A DNA stretch of 64,000 nucleotides from NCBI GenBank assembly GCA_020638495.1, contig JACKIN010000007.1, positions 62,001 through 126,000 of the forward strand, in the 5' to 3' direction. Source of the DNA: Geminicoccaceae bacterium. GTDB lineage: Bacteria > Pseudomonadota > Alphaproteobacteria > Geminicoccales > Geminicoccaceae. Numbering within the stretch: the stretch's first letter is position 1; each line of letters begins with the position of its first letter. Shown one piece after another: positions 1 to 8,593 of the stretch. Below the pieces are notes generated by a model. That model did not search any database. It was not told the origin of the DNA and saw nothing but the letters and a program-made list of their open reading frames with translations. The position numbers were made by a program, and so were the translations under genes.

Positions 1-1689
1 TTCGTCGCCCTCGGCGGCATCGGCGAAATCGGACTGAACCTCTATCTCTACGAGCTCGACGGCCGCTGGCTGATGGTCGATTGCGGCATCGCCTTCGCCG
101 ATGACCGCCATCCCGGCGCCGACATCATCCTGCCCGACATCGCCTTCATCGAGGAGCGGAAGGAGCGGCTCGACGGCATCATCCTGACACATGCCCACGA
201 GGACCATCTGGGTGCGGTTCCCTATCTCTGGGAGCGGCTCGGCTGCCCGATCTACTGCACCACCTTCCCGGCGGCGGTCCTCCGCCGCAAGCTCGCCGAG
301 CATTACGTGAAGAACCCGGCAGCCATTCACCAGGTCAAGAACGGCGAGCGCTTCACCGTCGGCCCCTTCGGCTGCCGCCTGATCCACATGACCCATTCCA
401 TTCCGGAGGCCAGCGCGCTCGCTATCGACAGCCCCTGGGGTGTGGTGATGCACACCGGCGACTGGAAGCTCGACCCGGCACCGATGCTGGGCGAGCCGAG
501 CGACATCGCGTTGCTGGAGGAGATCGGCGCCGAGGGGGTGCTGGCGCTCGTCGCCGACAGCACCAATGTGCTGAGCCCGGGAACGTCCGGCTCCGAGGCC
601 GAGGTCCGCGATTCCTTGCGCGATCTCATCGCGGCCCAGCCGCATGCGGTGGCGCTGACCACCTTCGCCTCGAACGTCGCCCGGCTGGAGACCGCCATGC
701 TGGCCGCGGCCGAGGCGGGCCGGGAGATCGTCGTCGTCGGCCGCTCGATGCACCGGATGATCGAGGCCGCGAAGGAATGCGGCTACCTGAAGGGCATCCC
801 GCCCTTGCGCGACGAGCGCGACGCGGCCGGCCTGCCGCGCCACCGCACCCTCTATCTCGTCACCGGCAGCCAGGGCGAGCCGCGCGCCGCCATGCAGCGC
901 ATCGCCACGGGCAACCACCAGCGCATCCGCCTCGAGGCCGGTGACACGGCGATCTTCTCCTCGAAGATCATCCCCGGCAACGAGCGCACGCTCTACAGCC
1001 TGCACAACCATCTGGTCGAGCTCGGTGTCGAGGTGATCACCGAGGAGGACCATTTCGTCCATGTCTCGGGCCATCCCTGTCGCGACGAGATGGAGCAGAT
1101 GTACCGCTGGATGAAGCCGAAGATCGCCATTCCGGTGCATGGCGAGGCCCGCCATCTCTACGCCCATGCGCGGTTCGCCAAGTCGCTCGGCGTCGAGCAG
1201 GCGCTGGTCGTGCGCAATGGCGACCTCGTGCGCCTCGGCCCGCCACCGGCCAAGGTCGAGAGCGAGGTCCACACCGGCCGGCGGGTGCTCGAGACCGACG
1301 AGCTGCTCGATTCCGGCGACGAGCTCTACCGCTCGCGCCGCCGCCTCGCCAGCCACGGCACGGTGGTCGTCGGCCTCGTCCTCGACCCCTATGGCAGCGT
1401 CCTCGCGGCCCCGCAGCTCACGGCGATCGGCGCCATCGATCTCTCGAGCTTCGGCAATCTGGAGAAGGCCGCGGCCGACCTGGTCGCCGAGGCGGTCGAG
1501 GACCTGCAGGACGAGGACGTGCTCGACGACGAGCGGGTGGCCCAGGCGGTGCGCGGCGCCGTCCGCCAGGCGCTCAGCCTGCCGCGCCACAAGCGGCCGA
1601 TCGTCGAGGTCCAGGTGACGCGGCTGAGCCCCTCCTCGCTCGCCAGTCTCGAGGACGAGGCGGGCGAGGCCCGCGTCGGCGCTGCCTGA
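1..1689 (+). CDS. rnj: Ribonuclease J (5' end outside window)
   Basis: Metallo-beta-lactamase/beta-CASP ribonuclease that degrades and processes mRNA and rRNA in the cytoplasm. The reading frame is open from base 1 (it begins with residues FVALGGIGEIGLN), so the true start lies upstream. The catalytic zinc motif HAHEDH is encoded near 190-207, and later beta-CASP features include the GSQGEP segment (near 865) and a VHVSGHP histidine motif (near 1059). The visible part is about 562 residues, nearly the full family length. It overlaps the next gene in a TGATG junction, so the two are probably co-translated. The family assignment is secure; only the start is missing. Confidence 0.95.
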   Translation, partial: FVALGGIGEIGLNLYLYELDGRWLMVDCGIAFADDRHPGADIILPDIAFIEERKERLDGIILTHAHEDHLGAVPYLWERLGCPIYCTTFPAAVLRRKLAEHYVKNPAAIHQVKNGERFTVGPFGCRLIHMTHSIPEASALAIDSPWGVVMHTGDWKLDPAPMLGEPSDIALLEEIGAEGVLALVADSTNVLSPGTSGSEAEVRDSLRDLIAAQPHAVALTTFASNVARLETAMLAAAEAGREIVVVGRSMHRMIEAAKECGYLKGIPPLRDERDAAGLPRHRTLYLVTGSQGEPRAAMQRIATGNHQRIRLEAGDTAIFSSKIIPGNERTLYSLHNHLVELGVEVITEEDHFVHVSGHPCRDEMEQMYRWMKPKIAIPVHGEARHLYAHARFAKSLGVEQALVVRNGDLVRLGPPPAKVESEVHTGRRVLETDELLDSGDELYRSRRRLASHGTVVVGLVLDPYGSVLAAPQLTAIGAIDLSSFGNLEKAAADLVAEAVEDLQDEDVLDDERVAQAVRGAVRQALSLPRHKRPIVEVQVTRLSPSSLASLEDEAGEARVGAA

Positions 1690-2108
1690 TGGCGGCGGCC
1701 TTCGCCCTCGGCCGGCTGAACCACGTCGCCATCGCGGTGCCGGACATCCGGGCCGCCAGCGAGACCTACAGGAAGCTGCTGGGGGCCACGATCTCGGCCA
1801 TCGAGGACCAGCCGGCGCACGGGGTGCAGACCGTCTTCATCGAGCTGCCGAACACCAAGATCGAGCTGCTCGGCGTGCTTGGGGACGCCTCGCCCATCCG
1901 GGCCTTCCTCGAGAAGAGCCCGGCCGGCGGCATCCATCATGTCTGCTACGAGGTGGCCGACATCGAGGCGGCCCGCGACCACCTCGTGGCCCAGGGCGCG
2001 CGCGTGCTGGGCGACGGGAAGCCCAGGATCGGGGCGCACGGCAAGCCCGTGCTCTTCCTGCATCCCAAGGATTTCTGCGGCACGCTGGTCGAGCTGGAAG
2101 AGGCCTGA
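1689..2108 (+). CDS. mce: Methylmalonyl-CoA epimerase
   Basis: Glyoxalase-fold (VOC) enzyme that interconverts (R)- and (S)-methylmalonyl-CoA in propionyl-CoA metabolism. The 139-residue length is typical. Expected metal ligands are visible: His12 in the NHVAIAVPD strand, the His pair near 83-84 in GGIHHVCYEV, and Glu near 136 in the C-terminal LVELEE. The ATG overlaps the rnj stop by one base. The order rnj-mce-DUF1467 is recurrent in Alphaproteobacteria, which supports the assignment. Confidence 0.93.
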   Translation: MAAAFALGRLNHVAIAVPDIRAASETYRKLLGATISAIEDQPAHGVQTVFIELPNTKIELLGVLGDASPIRAFLEKSPAGGIHHVCYEVADIEAARDHLVAQGARVLGDGKPRIGAHGKPVLFLHPKDFCGTLVELEEA

Positions 2109-2118
2109 GGGAGAGCCC

Positions 2119-2352
2119 GTGAGCCTCGTCGGCGCCATCGTCACCTTCTGCATGACCTGGTGGCTCTTCTTCCTCATGGCCCTGCCCTTCGGCTCGGTGC
2201 CGCCCGAGCACCCGGAGCCCGGCCATGCCACCAGCGCCCCGGAGAAGCCGCGCCTGCTGCTCAAGGTGGCGGTCGCCACGGCCCTCGCCGGCCTCGCCAC
2301 CTGGGGCATCTCGCTGGTCATCGAGAGCGGCCTCGTCTCGCTGCGCCCCTGA
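2119..2352 (+). CDS. DUF1467 family small membrane protein
   Basis: A 77-residue protein starting at GTG 2119 with GGGAGAG just upstream. There are two predicted membrane helices, about residues 3-25 (WWLFFLMALPFG) and 48-70, joined by a short polar loop containing PEHPEPG. The WW-LFF-M-LPFG start and the PRLL segment before helix 2 fit DUF1467 proteins, which lie next to mce in many alphaproteobacteria. No molecular function is known. The frame is open further upstream, but only through mce, so the GTG was preferred. Confidence 0.82.
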   Translation: MSLVGAIVTFCMTWWLFFLMALPFGSVPPEHPEPGHATSAPEKPRLLLKVAVATALAGLATWGISLVIESGLVSLRP

Positions 2353-2513
2353 CGGAACGAGGGGCCGCCTTCGATACGTCTTTAGGATTTATAGCCTAGC
2401 TCGACATTCCTGTCCAGACGTCTTTCGGGTTCGATCGGCAAATCAGCGATTCTGGCCCGTCTCCGCGCCCGCAAGGGCGGCGAAAGCCGCGTCGGGGCTC
2501 GCCGGCGGCCCTC

Positions 2514-2623
2514 GGGTTCGTTGGTCGCTCGTCGGGTTCGTTCGCATTTCTTTGGGTTCGATCGTCGAATCGGCAGGTTCGTTCGTCGAATCCCTGGGTT
2601 CGTTCGCAGGCCCGGCGGGTTCG
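2514..2623. repeat. Phased GGGTTCG repeats, 20-21 bp spacing
   Basis: The heptamer GGGTTCG (AGGTTCG once) starts at 2514, 2534, 2554, 2575, 2596 and 2617. The intervals are 20, 20, 21, 21 and 21 bp, about two helical turns, and most copies continue as TTCG or ATCG. Related copies lie near 2427 and 2757. The spacing resembles protein-binding iterons. On the minus strand it reads as degenerate RTNP-type heptapeptides, probably without being a protein. Confidence 0.65.
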
Positions 2624-2635
2624 TTCGTCCGGAAC

Positions 2636-2750
2636 TGTCGCGGAATCCGCAACATTTGTCATAATCGTGTCGCGGAATACGCGACAACCCGAGGGGGGAT
2701 GTTGCAGAATCCGCGACATTTGTCATAACCATGTCGCAGATTCCGCGACA
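2636..2750. repeat. Four 19-bp palindromes with exact 32-bp period
   Basis: Copies of TGTCGCRGAATCCGCGACA begin at 2636, 2668, 2700 and 2732, exactly 32 bp apart, each with 0-3 changes. The copy at 2668 has perfect 7-bp arms (TGTCGCG/CGCGACA). The 13-bp spacers alternate: spacers 1 and 3 share TTTGTCATAA, while spacers 2 and 4 are C/G-rich. A further degenerate half copy begins near 2774. This looks like a multi-site operator or an amplified palindromic repeat. Shared spacers and the short unit argue against CRISPR. Confidence 0.75.
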
Positions 2751-3028
2751 TTCCCGGGTTCGGCGACCGCGAATGTCGCATCCGACGCGCCATCCCGAGA
2801 GGCGGCGAACGGGTAGGCGGAGGGCTTCGGCGGCATTTCTCGGGAAAATGCGGCGCCGTTCGGCAATTGTGGTCGTCGGCCCCGTGAAAATCACTGCCAT
2901 TTATCGCCATGTGGTCGCCATTTCGTCGGTCGAGCGGGAATTTGCCGGCAGTCAATGCCCGACCCGTCCGGTGATGGCCGGCGCGGACGCGACGGCGGGG
3001 ATGCAGGCGCTGGGCGGGACCACGCCCG

Positions 3029-3149
3029 GAGCGTTTTCACGGTGACCGTATACTTCGTCAGGCTGCGGACGATCGGTGCTCACGTAGGTTAACTACGCTG
3101 CGCGCCGATCGCCTTGCCTTCCTCGTCTACGGTCACCGTGAAAACGCTC
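3029..3149. repeat. 121-bp inverted-repeat element (MITE/REP-like)
   Basis: Perfect 22-bp terminal inverted repeats lie at 3029-3050 (starting GAGCGTTTTCACGGTGACCG) and 3128-3149. Inside, imperfectly complementary arms (GACGATCGG..CACGTAG against the matching right half) continue toward a centre near TTAAC, so the whole unit can fold into one long hairpin. There is no coding capacity. This is the shape of a non-autonomous MITE or a large REP/BIME unit. No clear target duplication was seen. Confidence 0.7.
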
Positions 3150-3154
3150 TAAAT

Positions 3155-3346
3155 GCCCGGCTCGACGCGCTGGAAGAGACGACCGAGGCGCGGCTGACTG
3201 AGCTCGAAGACAACATCACCGCCCGCCTCGACGACCAGATGGGCCGGCTGGTGCGGTCGGTGGCGACGATGATGGACGAGCGGAGGAGGGCGTCCAATGT
3301 GGACGCGCAGGCCGCTTCCCATCGAAGGCCAGGAATGCCGCGATGA
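3155..3346 (+). pseudogene. Decayed coiled-coil protein fragment
   Basis: An open frame of about 63 codons encodes ARLDALEETTEARLTELE followed by ITARLDDQMGRLVRSV, an alternating acidic/Arg-Leu pattern typical of a real coiled coil. It has no start codon at its 5' end: it runs straight out of the right arm of the inverted-repeat element. It ends at TGA 3344. The simplest reading is the C-terminal remnant of a small coiled-coil protein truncated by the element. The parent family cannot be named. Confidence 0.4.
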
Positions 3347-3605
3347 TCGCCGCGGTTGCAGAACCCTGAACGCGCCGCCCTCTTGGTCATCACGTTCGTG
3401 ATTCTCCCTACCCTTGAGTGTATAGGCAGCGTTCTGGTAGTCGCGTGTGGGTCGGACGAACCCAGAGGGCTCAGCACGCCCGGCGCGTCGACGTGGGCTC
3501 AGGGACGCGATATATGGTTGCCGCAATTGGCCCGATCTCAACTGGTTGTGGTTCCTGTGATATGGACTATAGATCCCCGTGATCGGTGATGCAGGAGGGG
3601 GCGTT

Positions 3606-4766
3606 TTGCAGGCGATTGCGGCACTGGACCTGTTCGACGACGACCTCGTCCAGAAGCTGGCGGATTGCCGCCGGGAACTCCGGGCCGAGTATCAGGAGCC
3701 GCACGACCATCCCTGGATCATCGGCTATTCGGGTGGCAAGGATTCGACGGTCGTCGTCCATCTCGTCCTCGAGCTCCTGCTCGACCTGCCCCGATCCGAG
3801 CGACGCCGCCCGGTGCATATCGTGGCCAACGACACGCTGGTGGAATCACCCCTGGTCGTCGGGCATATCAAGAGGACCATGGCGCGATTCGACGAGGCGG
3901 CCGCGGCGCTCCGGCTGCCGGTCGAGACGCGGATCACGGCACCCAAGCTCGACCACGGCTTCTGGGTCAACCTGATCGGGCGCGGCTATCCGGCACCTTC
4001 GCGCAGCTTCCGCTGGTGCACCGACCGGATGAAGATCCAGCCGACCTCGGACTATATCAAGCAGCAGGCGAGTCAAACAGGCGAGGTGATCCTCTTGCTC
4101 GGGGTGCGGCGCGAGGAGAGCGCGGCAAGGGCGGCGCGGGCCCTGCGCTACGATCGGGAATCCGGTGGTGCGCGGCTCAACGCCCACAACGATCTCACCG
4201 GCTGCTGGGTGTTCCGGCCAATCCTCGATCTCACCACCGACGAGGTCTGGGAGTTTCTGGGCGCCACACCGGCACCCTGGGGCGGCAGTCATGCCGAGCT
4301 CGTCCAGCTCTACCGCAACGCGCAGGGTGGCGAATGCCCTGTTGTAACTCAGAAGTCGGATGTGCCATCTTGCGGCACGTCATCTTCGCGCTTTGGTTGC
4401 TGGACATGCACGGTCGTCGCCAAGGATCGCTCGCTGGAGGGCTTCGTCGAGGCAGGGTTCGCCGAGTTCGGGCCACTTCTGGCCTTCCGCGACTGGCTGG
4501 TCGAAATCCGCGATCAGGATGGCCGGCGGAGCAATCGCCGCCGCAACGGCGAGGTCACACATCTGCCGACCGGGGAGCTGGTTCGCGGGCCCTTCACGAT
4601 CGAGACGCGCCGCGAAATCCTCGATCGCCTGCTCGCCCTGCAGGAGCAGGTTGGGCAGGCACTCATCACAAAGGACGAGTTGCAGCGCATCCGAGCGATT
4701 TGGGCCGAGGATATCGCGACACATGCTGAACGTATGACGAAGCGTCATTCCGTGAAGACAATATGA
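3606..4766 (+). CDS. dndC: DNA phosphorothioation protein DndC (PAPS-reductase-like)
   Basis: Iron-sulfur ATP pyrophosphatase that activates sulfur transfer to the DNA backbone in phosphorothioate modification, working with a cysteine desulfurase (DndA/IscS) and DndDE. The PP-loop SGGKDST is at residues 42-48. The family's C-terminal cysteine block PSCG...SRFGCWTCTVV (near 4365-4420) and FRWCTDR are present for the 4Fe-4S cluster. TTG 3606 was chosen because GGAGGGG lies 6 bases upstream; an in-frame GTG at 3579 would add 9 residues. Length is about 386 residues. No dndA is nearby, so a housekeeping IscS presumably supplies sulfur. Confidence 0.93.
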   Translation: MQAIAALDLFDDDLVQKLADCRRELRAEYQEPHDHPWIIGYSGGKDSTVVVHLVLELLLDLPRSERRRPVHIVANDTLVESPLVVGHIKRTMARFDEAAAALRLPVETRITAPKLDHGFWVNLIGRGYPAPSRSFRWCTDRMKIQPTSDYIKQQASQTGEVILLLGVRREESAARAARALRYDRESGGARLNAHNDLTGCWVFRPILDLTTDEVWEFLGATPAPWGGSHAELVQLYRNAQGGECPVVTQKSDVPSCGTSSSRFGCWTCTVVAKDRSLEGFVEAGFAEFGPLLAFRDWLVEIRDQDGRRSNRRRNGEVTHLPTGELVRGPFTIETRREILDRLLALQEQVGQALITKDELQRIRAIWAEDIATHAERMTKRHSVKTI

Positions 4767-4778
4767 GGAGAAAGCTGT

Positions 4779-4997
4779 TTGCGGAATAATATTGTTGTTC
4801 TACTTGACAAACCAGAAGGCCGAAAGCTTATCCGCCAGCACTGTCTAGAGCGTGGGTTCGACATAAATTTCATGGAGGAGCTGATTGATGCTGAATTGAA
4901 ACAAATTGGCAAGCAAAAGAAAATTGGTCTCTGGACCGATTTCGATGATATACTAGATCGTGTGGACGCGGAAAAAGATGCATCTCACGGGAATTGA
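4779..4997 (+). CDS. Small Dnd-associated protein between dndC and dndD
   Basis: A 72-residue, acidic, cysteine-free protein. TTG start 4779 has AGGAGAAAG about 5 bases upstream; the dndC stop is 12 bases before. Its 3' end overlaps the likely dndD start (4978) by 20 bases, so translation is probably coupled. It is predicted alpha-helical, with an acidic middle (FMEELIDAELKQIG) and a Trp-Asp-Phe-Asp motif near the C-terminus. Comparable small ORFs occur in some DNA-modification operons. No biochemical role can be assigned. Base composition is much AT-richer than dndC. Confidence 0.7.
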   Translation: MRNNIVVLLDKPEGRKLIRQHCLERGFDINFMEELIDAELKQIGKQKKIGLWTDFDDILDRVDAEKDASHGN

Positions 4998-5950
4998 ACT
5001 TAAAGACTGGAAATCATACGTCATTTCCAAAATAGACTTACCACGCCCTACTAAAGAACGTAATGTCATTTTGATTGGCGCCCAGAACGGCTTTGGCAAG
5101 ACATCTTTGTTTGAAGCGATTGTCCTAGGTGTATTCGGCAAAGATGGACTCCCACTAATTGCGCGAGCCCCATTTGGTTCTGATTCTGACAATCGGCTTG
5201 AGTTTTCATACAACAATTTTCTTTCATCTTCTCTAAATTCAACGGCGTTGGTAGACGGGCGCCAGCAGTGCTCTATCGGTTTGCGATTCGAAGACGATGA
5301 GGGCGAACCCTTGATCATGCGGCGCATCTGGTATTTCAGTGCTGACGGCAAGCATAAGCCGGCCGACGAAGAACTACGGATCTATCGTGGGCATGCGGGG
5401 CGCATGGAGGGGTGCCCACCCAATGAAAGCGAGGCGGAATGGCGGTCAGCCTTCGTTGCCCGAGAATTGCTACCACACCCTCTTGCGAAGTTCTTCCTTT
5501 TTGATGGTGAACAGGTTCAGGTTCTGGCACAGCGCGACATGTCGGCACAAATCAAGACCGGCATCGAAGGATTACTCGGTATCAATATTCTCCGTGATTT
5601 GGTAACAGACCTAAAAAAATATGGTGACAATCGCCGATCTCAGGTAGGAAATGGCAGATCATCGTCAAAGGAATTTGATAAGATCAGAAATGATGTAGTA
5701 GTGCTAGAAAACGAATTGAATATTGCCGAAAAATCTCTGGATAGTACACGGACGGAATGGGAACGCCTTAGTATCAGGCGTGATTTGATTACAAGCGAGT
5801 TGTCCGGCATGGGTGCAGGAACTAGCGACACCACAATTAAAGATAGATTTGAGGAATTGAATAGAATTAAGCGCACGCTTGAAGAACTTTTTGAGAGACT
5901 GCAGCGTAGACTTAGCGAGGATTTGTCACTGGCACTCGCCGGCGGAAAGC

Positions 5951-5983
5951 TCAGGAGAAGTTGCGTTGAACGACTGACTGCTG
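5951..5983. repeat. Left 33-bp direct repeat flanking the insertion in dndD
   Basis: The 33 bases starting TCAGGAGAAGTTGCG at 5951 are identical to 7485-7517. The repeat encodes the same dndD residues (RRSCVERLTA) on both sides, so it is a duplication of target sequence created on insertion. Unusually long for a target-site duplication, although IS1182-type elements are known for variable, sometimes long, duplications. Confidence 0.9.
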
Positions 5984-7484
5984 CGCCATTAACAGCGTGA
6001 GAAGAATGGGAGTTTCAGCGACGGCGCGAGGCGGGATCACGAAGGAGCGGTCTTTTCGGTGATCTGAACGTTCTGCAGGCGACGATCGCGGCCACTCTCG
6101 ATGATCGGTGCGCCGGCGCGGCAAGTGAGGAGCGGTTACAGGCATGGGGTGTGCATTCTGCGCCCGCCCTTTCGGCGGGTCATCACGGTGCTGCGGGAGC
6201 CGCGGCGGAGGTCGAGCATCGGACCCCAGATTGATCTGCCGGCGATGGGATCAGGCGGCGTTTTTGGTCGAGTCGCGATCCGCGCCAGGTTCGCGCATTT
6301 GGTGGCGCTGTGGCTGTTCGAGGACAGCGCGAAGGCGCGCTGACAATCTCGGTTCTGGCCAACGAGGTTGTGCTTTGGCAACGCCATCGCAGCCGGCAAG
6401 CTGGCGGCCGTGTCAAACGGCGTTTCTGGCCTGGTCGACGCCATGCCAACGCAGGATGCCACCGCTGCCGGTCAAACCGGCTCGACGATGCGGCGTTCCA
6501 GCGGCTGTCGTGGAGTTCTTTCAGGCCATCACGGCTGCGACTGGCCCTGTCGGCGACCAGTTCCGCGGGCGCCTCGGTCGTTGGTGCGCGTTCGGCGATC
6601 GCTGCCAGGTTCCGGATGGTCTTATCGATCGTCTTCGGCAGGCGCGGCATCGCCGCGGTCGGGCGTGATGGACGGGCTGGCGAGAACGGCGCCGGTGTCG
6701 AGATCGGCGGCATGCTCGGGCTTGTAGGCCAGCCTGGTGCGCGAGTCCTTCATCCTGGGCGATGCGGGCATCACTGTCGTCGGCGGCTCTCCCAGTCCCG
6801 AGCGTTCGACAGCTTCTTGCCGGGTCTCTCCACCGATCGAGCCGGGATCAGGTCGTCCGCGGTCGGCGTCTCGATGCCGCCTCTCGACTGCGAGCCGCTT
6901 CGGCATTCTCCGGTAGCCTTCGCCCGATCTCGGCGTGGCGATGGCCCGCAGCGCCGCATGCAGCCTCCATGGTCGAGGCATCGACCAGACGCCGAGCGCC
7001 GGCCTGATCAGCCCGTGCTCGGCCAGCCGCTGCAGCACCCAGGCGAAGACCTCGTCATGCACCTCCGGGGCAGACGCGAGCAGGTCCGCGACAGCCAGGA
7101 GTGATCGCGCACGCCCTCCCGGCTCGCCAACAGCAGGAACTCGCGCAGGCTCAGGCTGTCCGCACAACGCCACTCGATCCCGCTCACTGTCGATCTGCCC
7201 TCGAAGTAGCCCACCAGCAGAATGCGTCAAGTAGCGCCGCCTGCGGCGGCAGCGACTTGCGACCCCGGGCCGCTGCACGAATAATGCGGCTGGCAGAGCG
7301 TGGCGACGCCGGTCAAAACCGGCAGCACCCAGGATCTGCTCCAGCCGGTCGCCAAAACGGATGACCCTGCGAGTGGCAGCTCTGCCAGGCCCCTCAACCG
7401 CCAGCTCTCTGCTGCCGCTCTGACTGCTGGCGCCCAACGCCATGCGCCGTCCCTCCCCGCCATCCCGCTGTCACTTAATCACGA
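5984..7484 (-). mobile_element. Degenerate IS1182-like insertion sequence
   Basis: About 1.5 kb inserted in dndD between 33-bp direct repeats. The only coding content is a broken minus-strand transposase beginning near 7443. The ends show at best an imperfect inverted repeat (CATTAACAGCG inside the left end; GATTAAGTGACAGCG read inward from the right end). Size and transposase type fit IS1182-like elements. No passenger gene is present. Confidence 0.85.
6130..7443 (-). pseudogene. IS1182-like DDE transposase, multiply frameshifted
   Basis: Read from 7443 downward, recognisable blocks of one transposase occur in order but in different frames: MALG start and GAAGFDR (7443-7300), GYFEG..GIEWRCADSLSLREFL..DHSWLSRT..RLP (7208-7040), EVHDEVFAWVLQRLAEHGL (7070-7010), GIETPTADDL..KKLSNA..WES (6900-6770), MKDSRTRLAYKPEHAADLDTGAV (6755-6680) and ETID-like..AELVADRASRSRDGLKELHDSRW (6650-6500). 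At least four frame changes are needed to join them, so the protein is dead. Family recognition rests on these motifs. Confidence 0.85.
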
Positions 7485-7517
7485 TCAGGAGAAGTTGCGT
7501 TGAACGACTGACTGCTG
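7485..7517. repeat. Right 33-bp direct repeat flanking the insertion in dndD
   Basis: Exact copy of 5951-5983. Translation of dndD continues from this copy directly into EAIREDWEAGRR, while the left copy runs into element sequence and a stop at 6000. Confidence 0.9.
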
Positions 7518-8593
7518 AAGCCATAAGAGAAGACTGGGAGGCCGGGCGACGGCAAAGCGAGGCGGGCCTTGAACGTTTTGTAGCATCGGTTACGAACAGT
7601 TTGCAGACCGTATCGCCACCACTCGTCGATGCCCAGTCTGCCGGCGTTGCGGAAGTGATCCGGTTACGCTGGGACGAGCTATGGCATCCAGCGCCCAACG
7701 GCTGTGCGCCGGGGTTTCGCCACGGTTATCTGCGCGGAGCCGATCGCGATGCGGCGATCCAGCTGTTGCGCCGGATTGGAGAGGTTTCGGTAAACGACAT
7801 TGGCCTACTGGTGGAGGACATTGCCGCGAAGGCCAAGAGCCAACAACGGTTGGAGAACGAGATCGCGGCTCTCGAAGGCATCAGTCCGCAGCTCGAGACC
7901 AAAGCCAACGAGCTTCGTGATTTGAACAAAGAAATCGACAAGCTGGCGTCCGAGCGGGGCCGTTTCGAGCGAGAGACGGAAACGCTGACGCAACAGCTCA
8001 ATGATAAGCGGAGAGATTTGGCGAGATATGCCGAAGCGATCAACCGCGCCGGTCCCAGCTTGAGACGAGCCAACTGGGCAGACAAGGTATCTGACGCGAT
8101 CGAGGCAATCGTCCGTGACGCGGTACCCGGACAGATCGACACTGTGGCCGAGGCGATGACGAGGGCATTCCGAGCAATGTCCCACAAAGGCATTGTGGAA
8201 CGTGTCGAGATTGACAGTGATTGTTCGGTCAAGTTGCTGTCGGCAACGGGGCGCGACGTACGTGAATTCGCGTTATCGGCGGGCGAGCAACAGATTTTTG
8301 CACAAGCTTTGATCGCGGCCATTGCCGAAGTCTCGCAGCGTGACTTTCCGATTATCGTCGATACGCCACTCGGAAGACTGGACGACGCGCATCGAGAAGG
8401 TGTCTTGCGTCACTTCACCAATCGTCCGAGCCAGGTGATCATGCTGTCGACCGATACGGAGGTGGTGGGCCGTTATAAGGAACTCGTCGAGCCGCGGCTG
8501 GCGGCGACCTTTCATGTCGAGCACGAAATCACCGGCAGCATCGGACGGTCTCGGATCGTACCTGGCTATTTCCCCGGCAACGGTGGCTGAGCC

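Larger units (their letters stand above)
2353..3605. other. Gene-poor junction between core genes and the Dnd island
   Basis: About 1.25 kb without a convincing intact gene. It contains, in order, a phased heptamer series, a four-copy palindrome array, about 280 bp with nothing recognisable, an inverted-repeat element and a degraded coiled-coil fragment. The last 250 bases before dndC hold no clear ORF and probably carry the island promoter, but no confident -35/-10 pair was found. Several 70-170-codon frames cross the region on both strands; they are repetitive, unlike any known family, and were not called. Confidence 0.6.
4978..8590 (+). pseudogene. dndD: dndD, interrupted by an insertion element
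   Basis: SMC/Rad50-like ATPase of the Dnd modification complex. The N-terminal half (4978-5983, stop at 6000) begins MHLTGIELKDWKSY and has Walker A GAQNGFGKT at residues 34-42, then coiled coil. The C-terminal half (resuming at 7485) has coiled coil, an ABC-like signature in ALSAGEQQIFAQ and Walker B/D-loop IIVDTPLGRLDD. Both halves carry the same 33-bp sequence at the break. Removing 1534 bp restores one frame of about 692 residues, normal for DndD. An alternative GTG start lies at 4960. As sequenced, no full-length DndD can be made. Confidence 0.9.

Noticed and set aside
2636..2750. CRISPR array
   Set aside because: Repeats are only 19 bp, spacers 13 bp, and spacers 1 and 3 are nearly identical; no cas genes are present.
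2382..2955. Minus-strand ORFs of 98-172 codons over the repeats, with recurring NVADSAT and RTNP peptides
   Set aside because: The peptides are simply the translated DNA repeats; no ribosome site and several frames show the same pattern, so a DNA-level function is more likely.
5951..7517. 33-bp repeats as attL/attR of an integrated element
   Set aside because: The interval carries only a transposase remnant, with no integrase, and the repeats are coding sequence of the interrupted gene, which fits a transposition duplication better.
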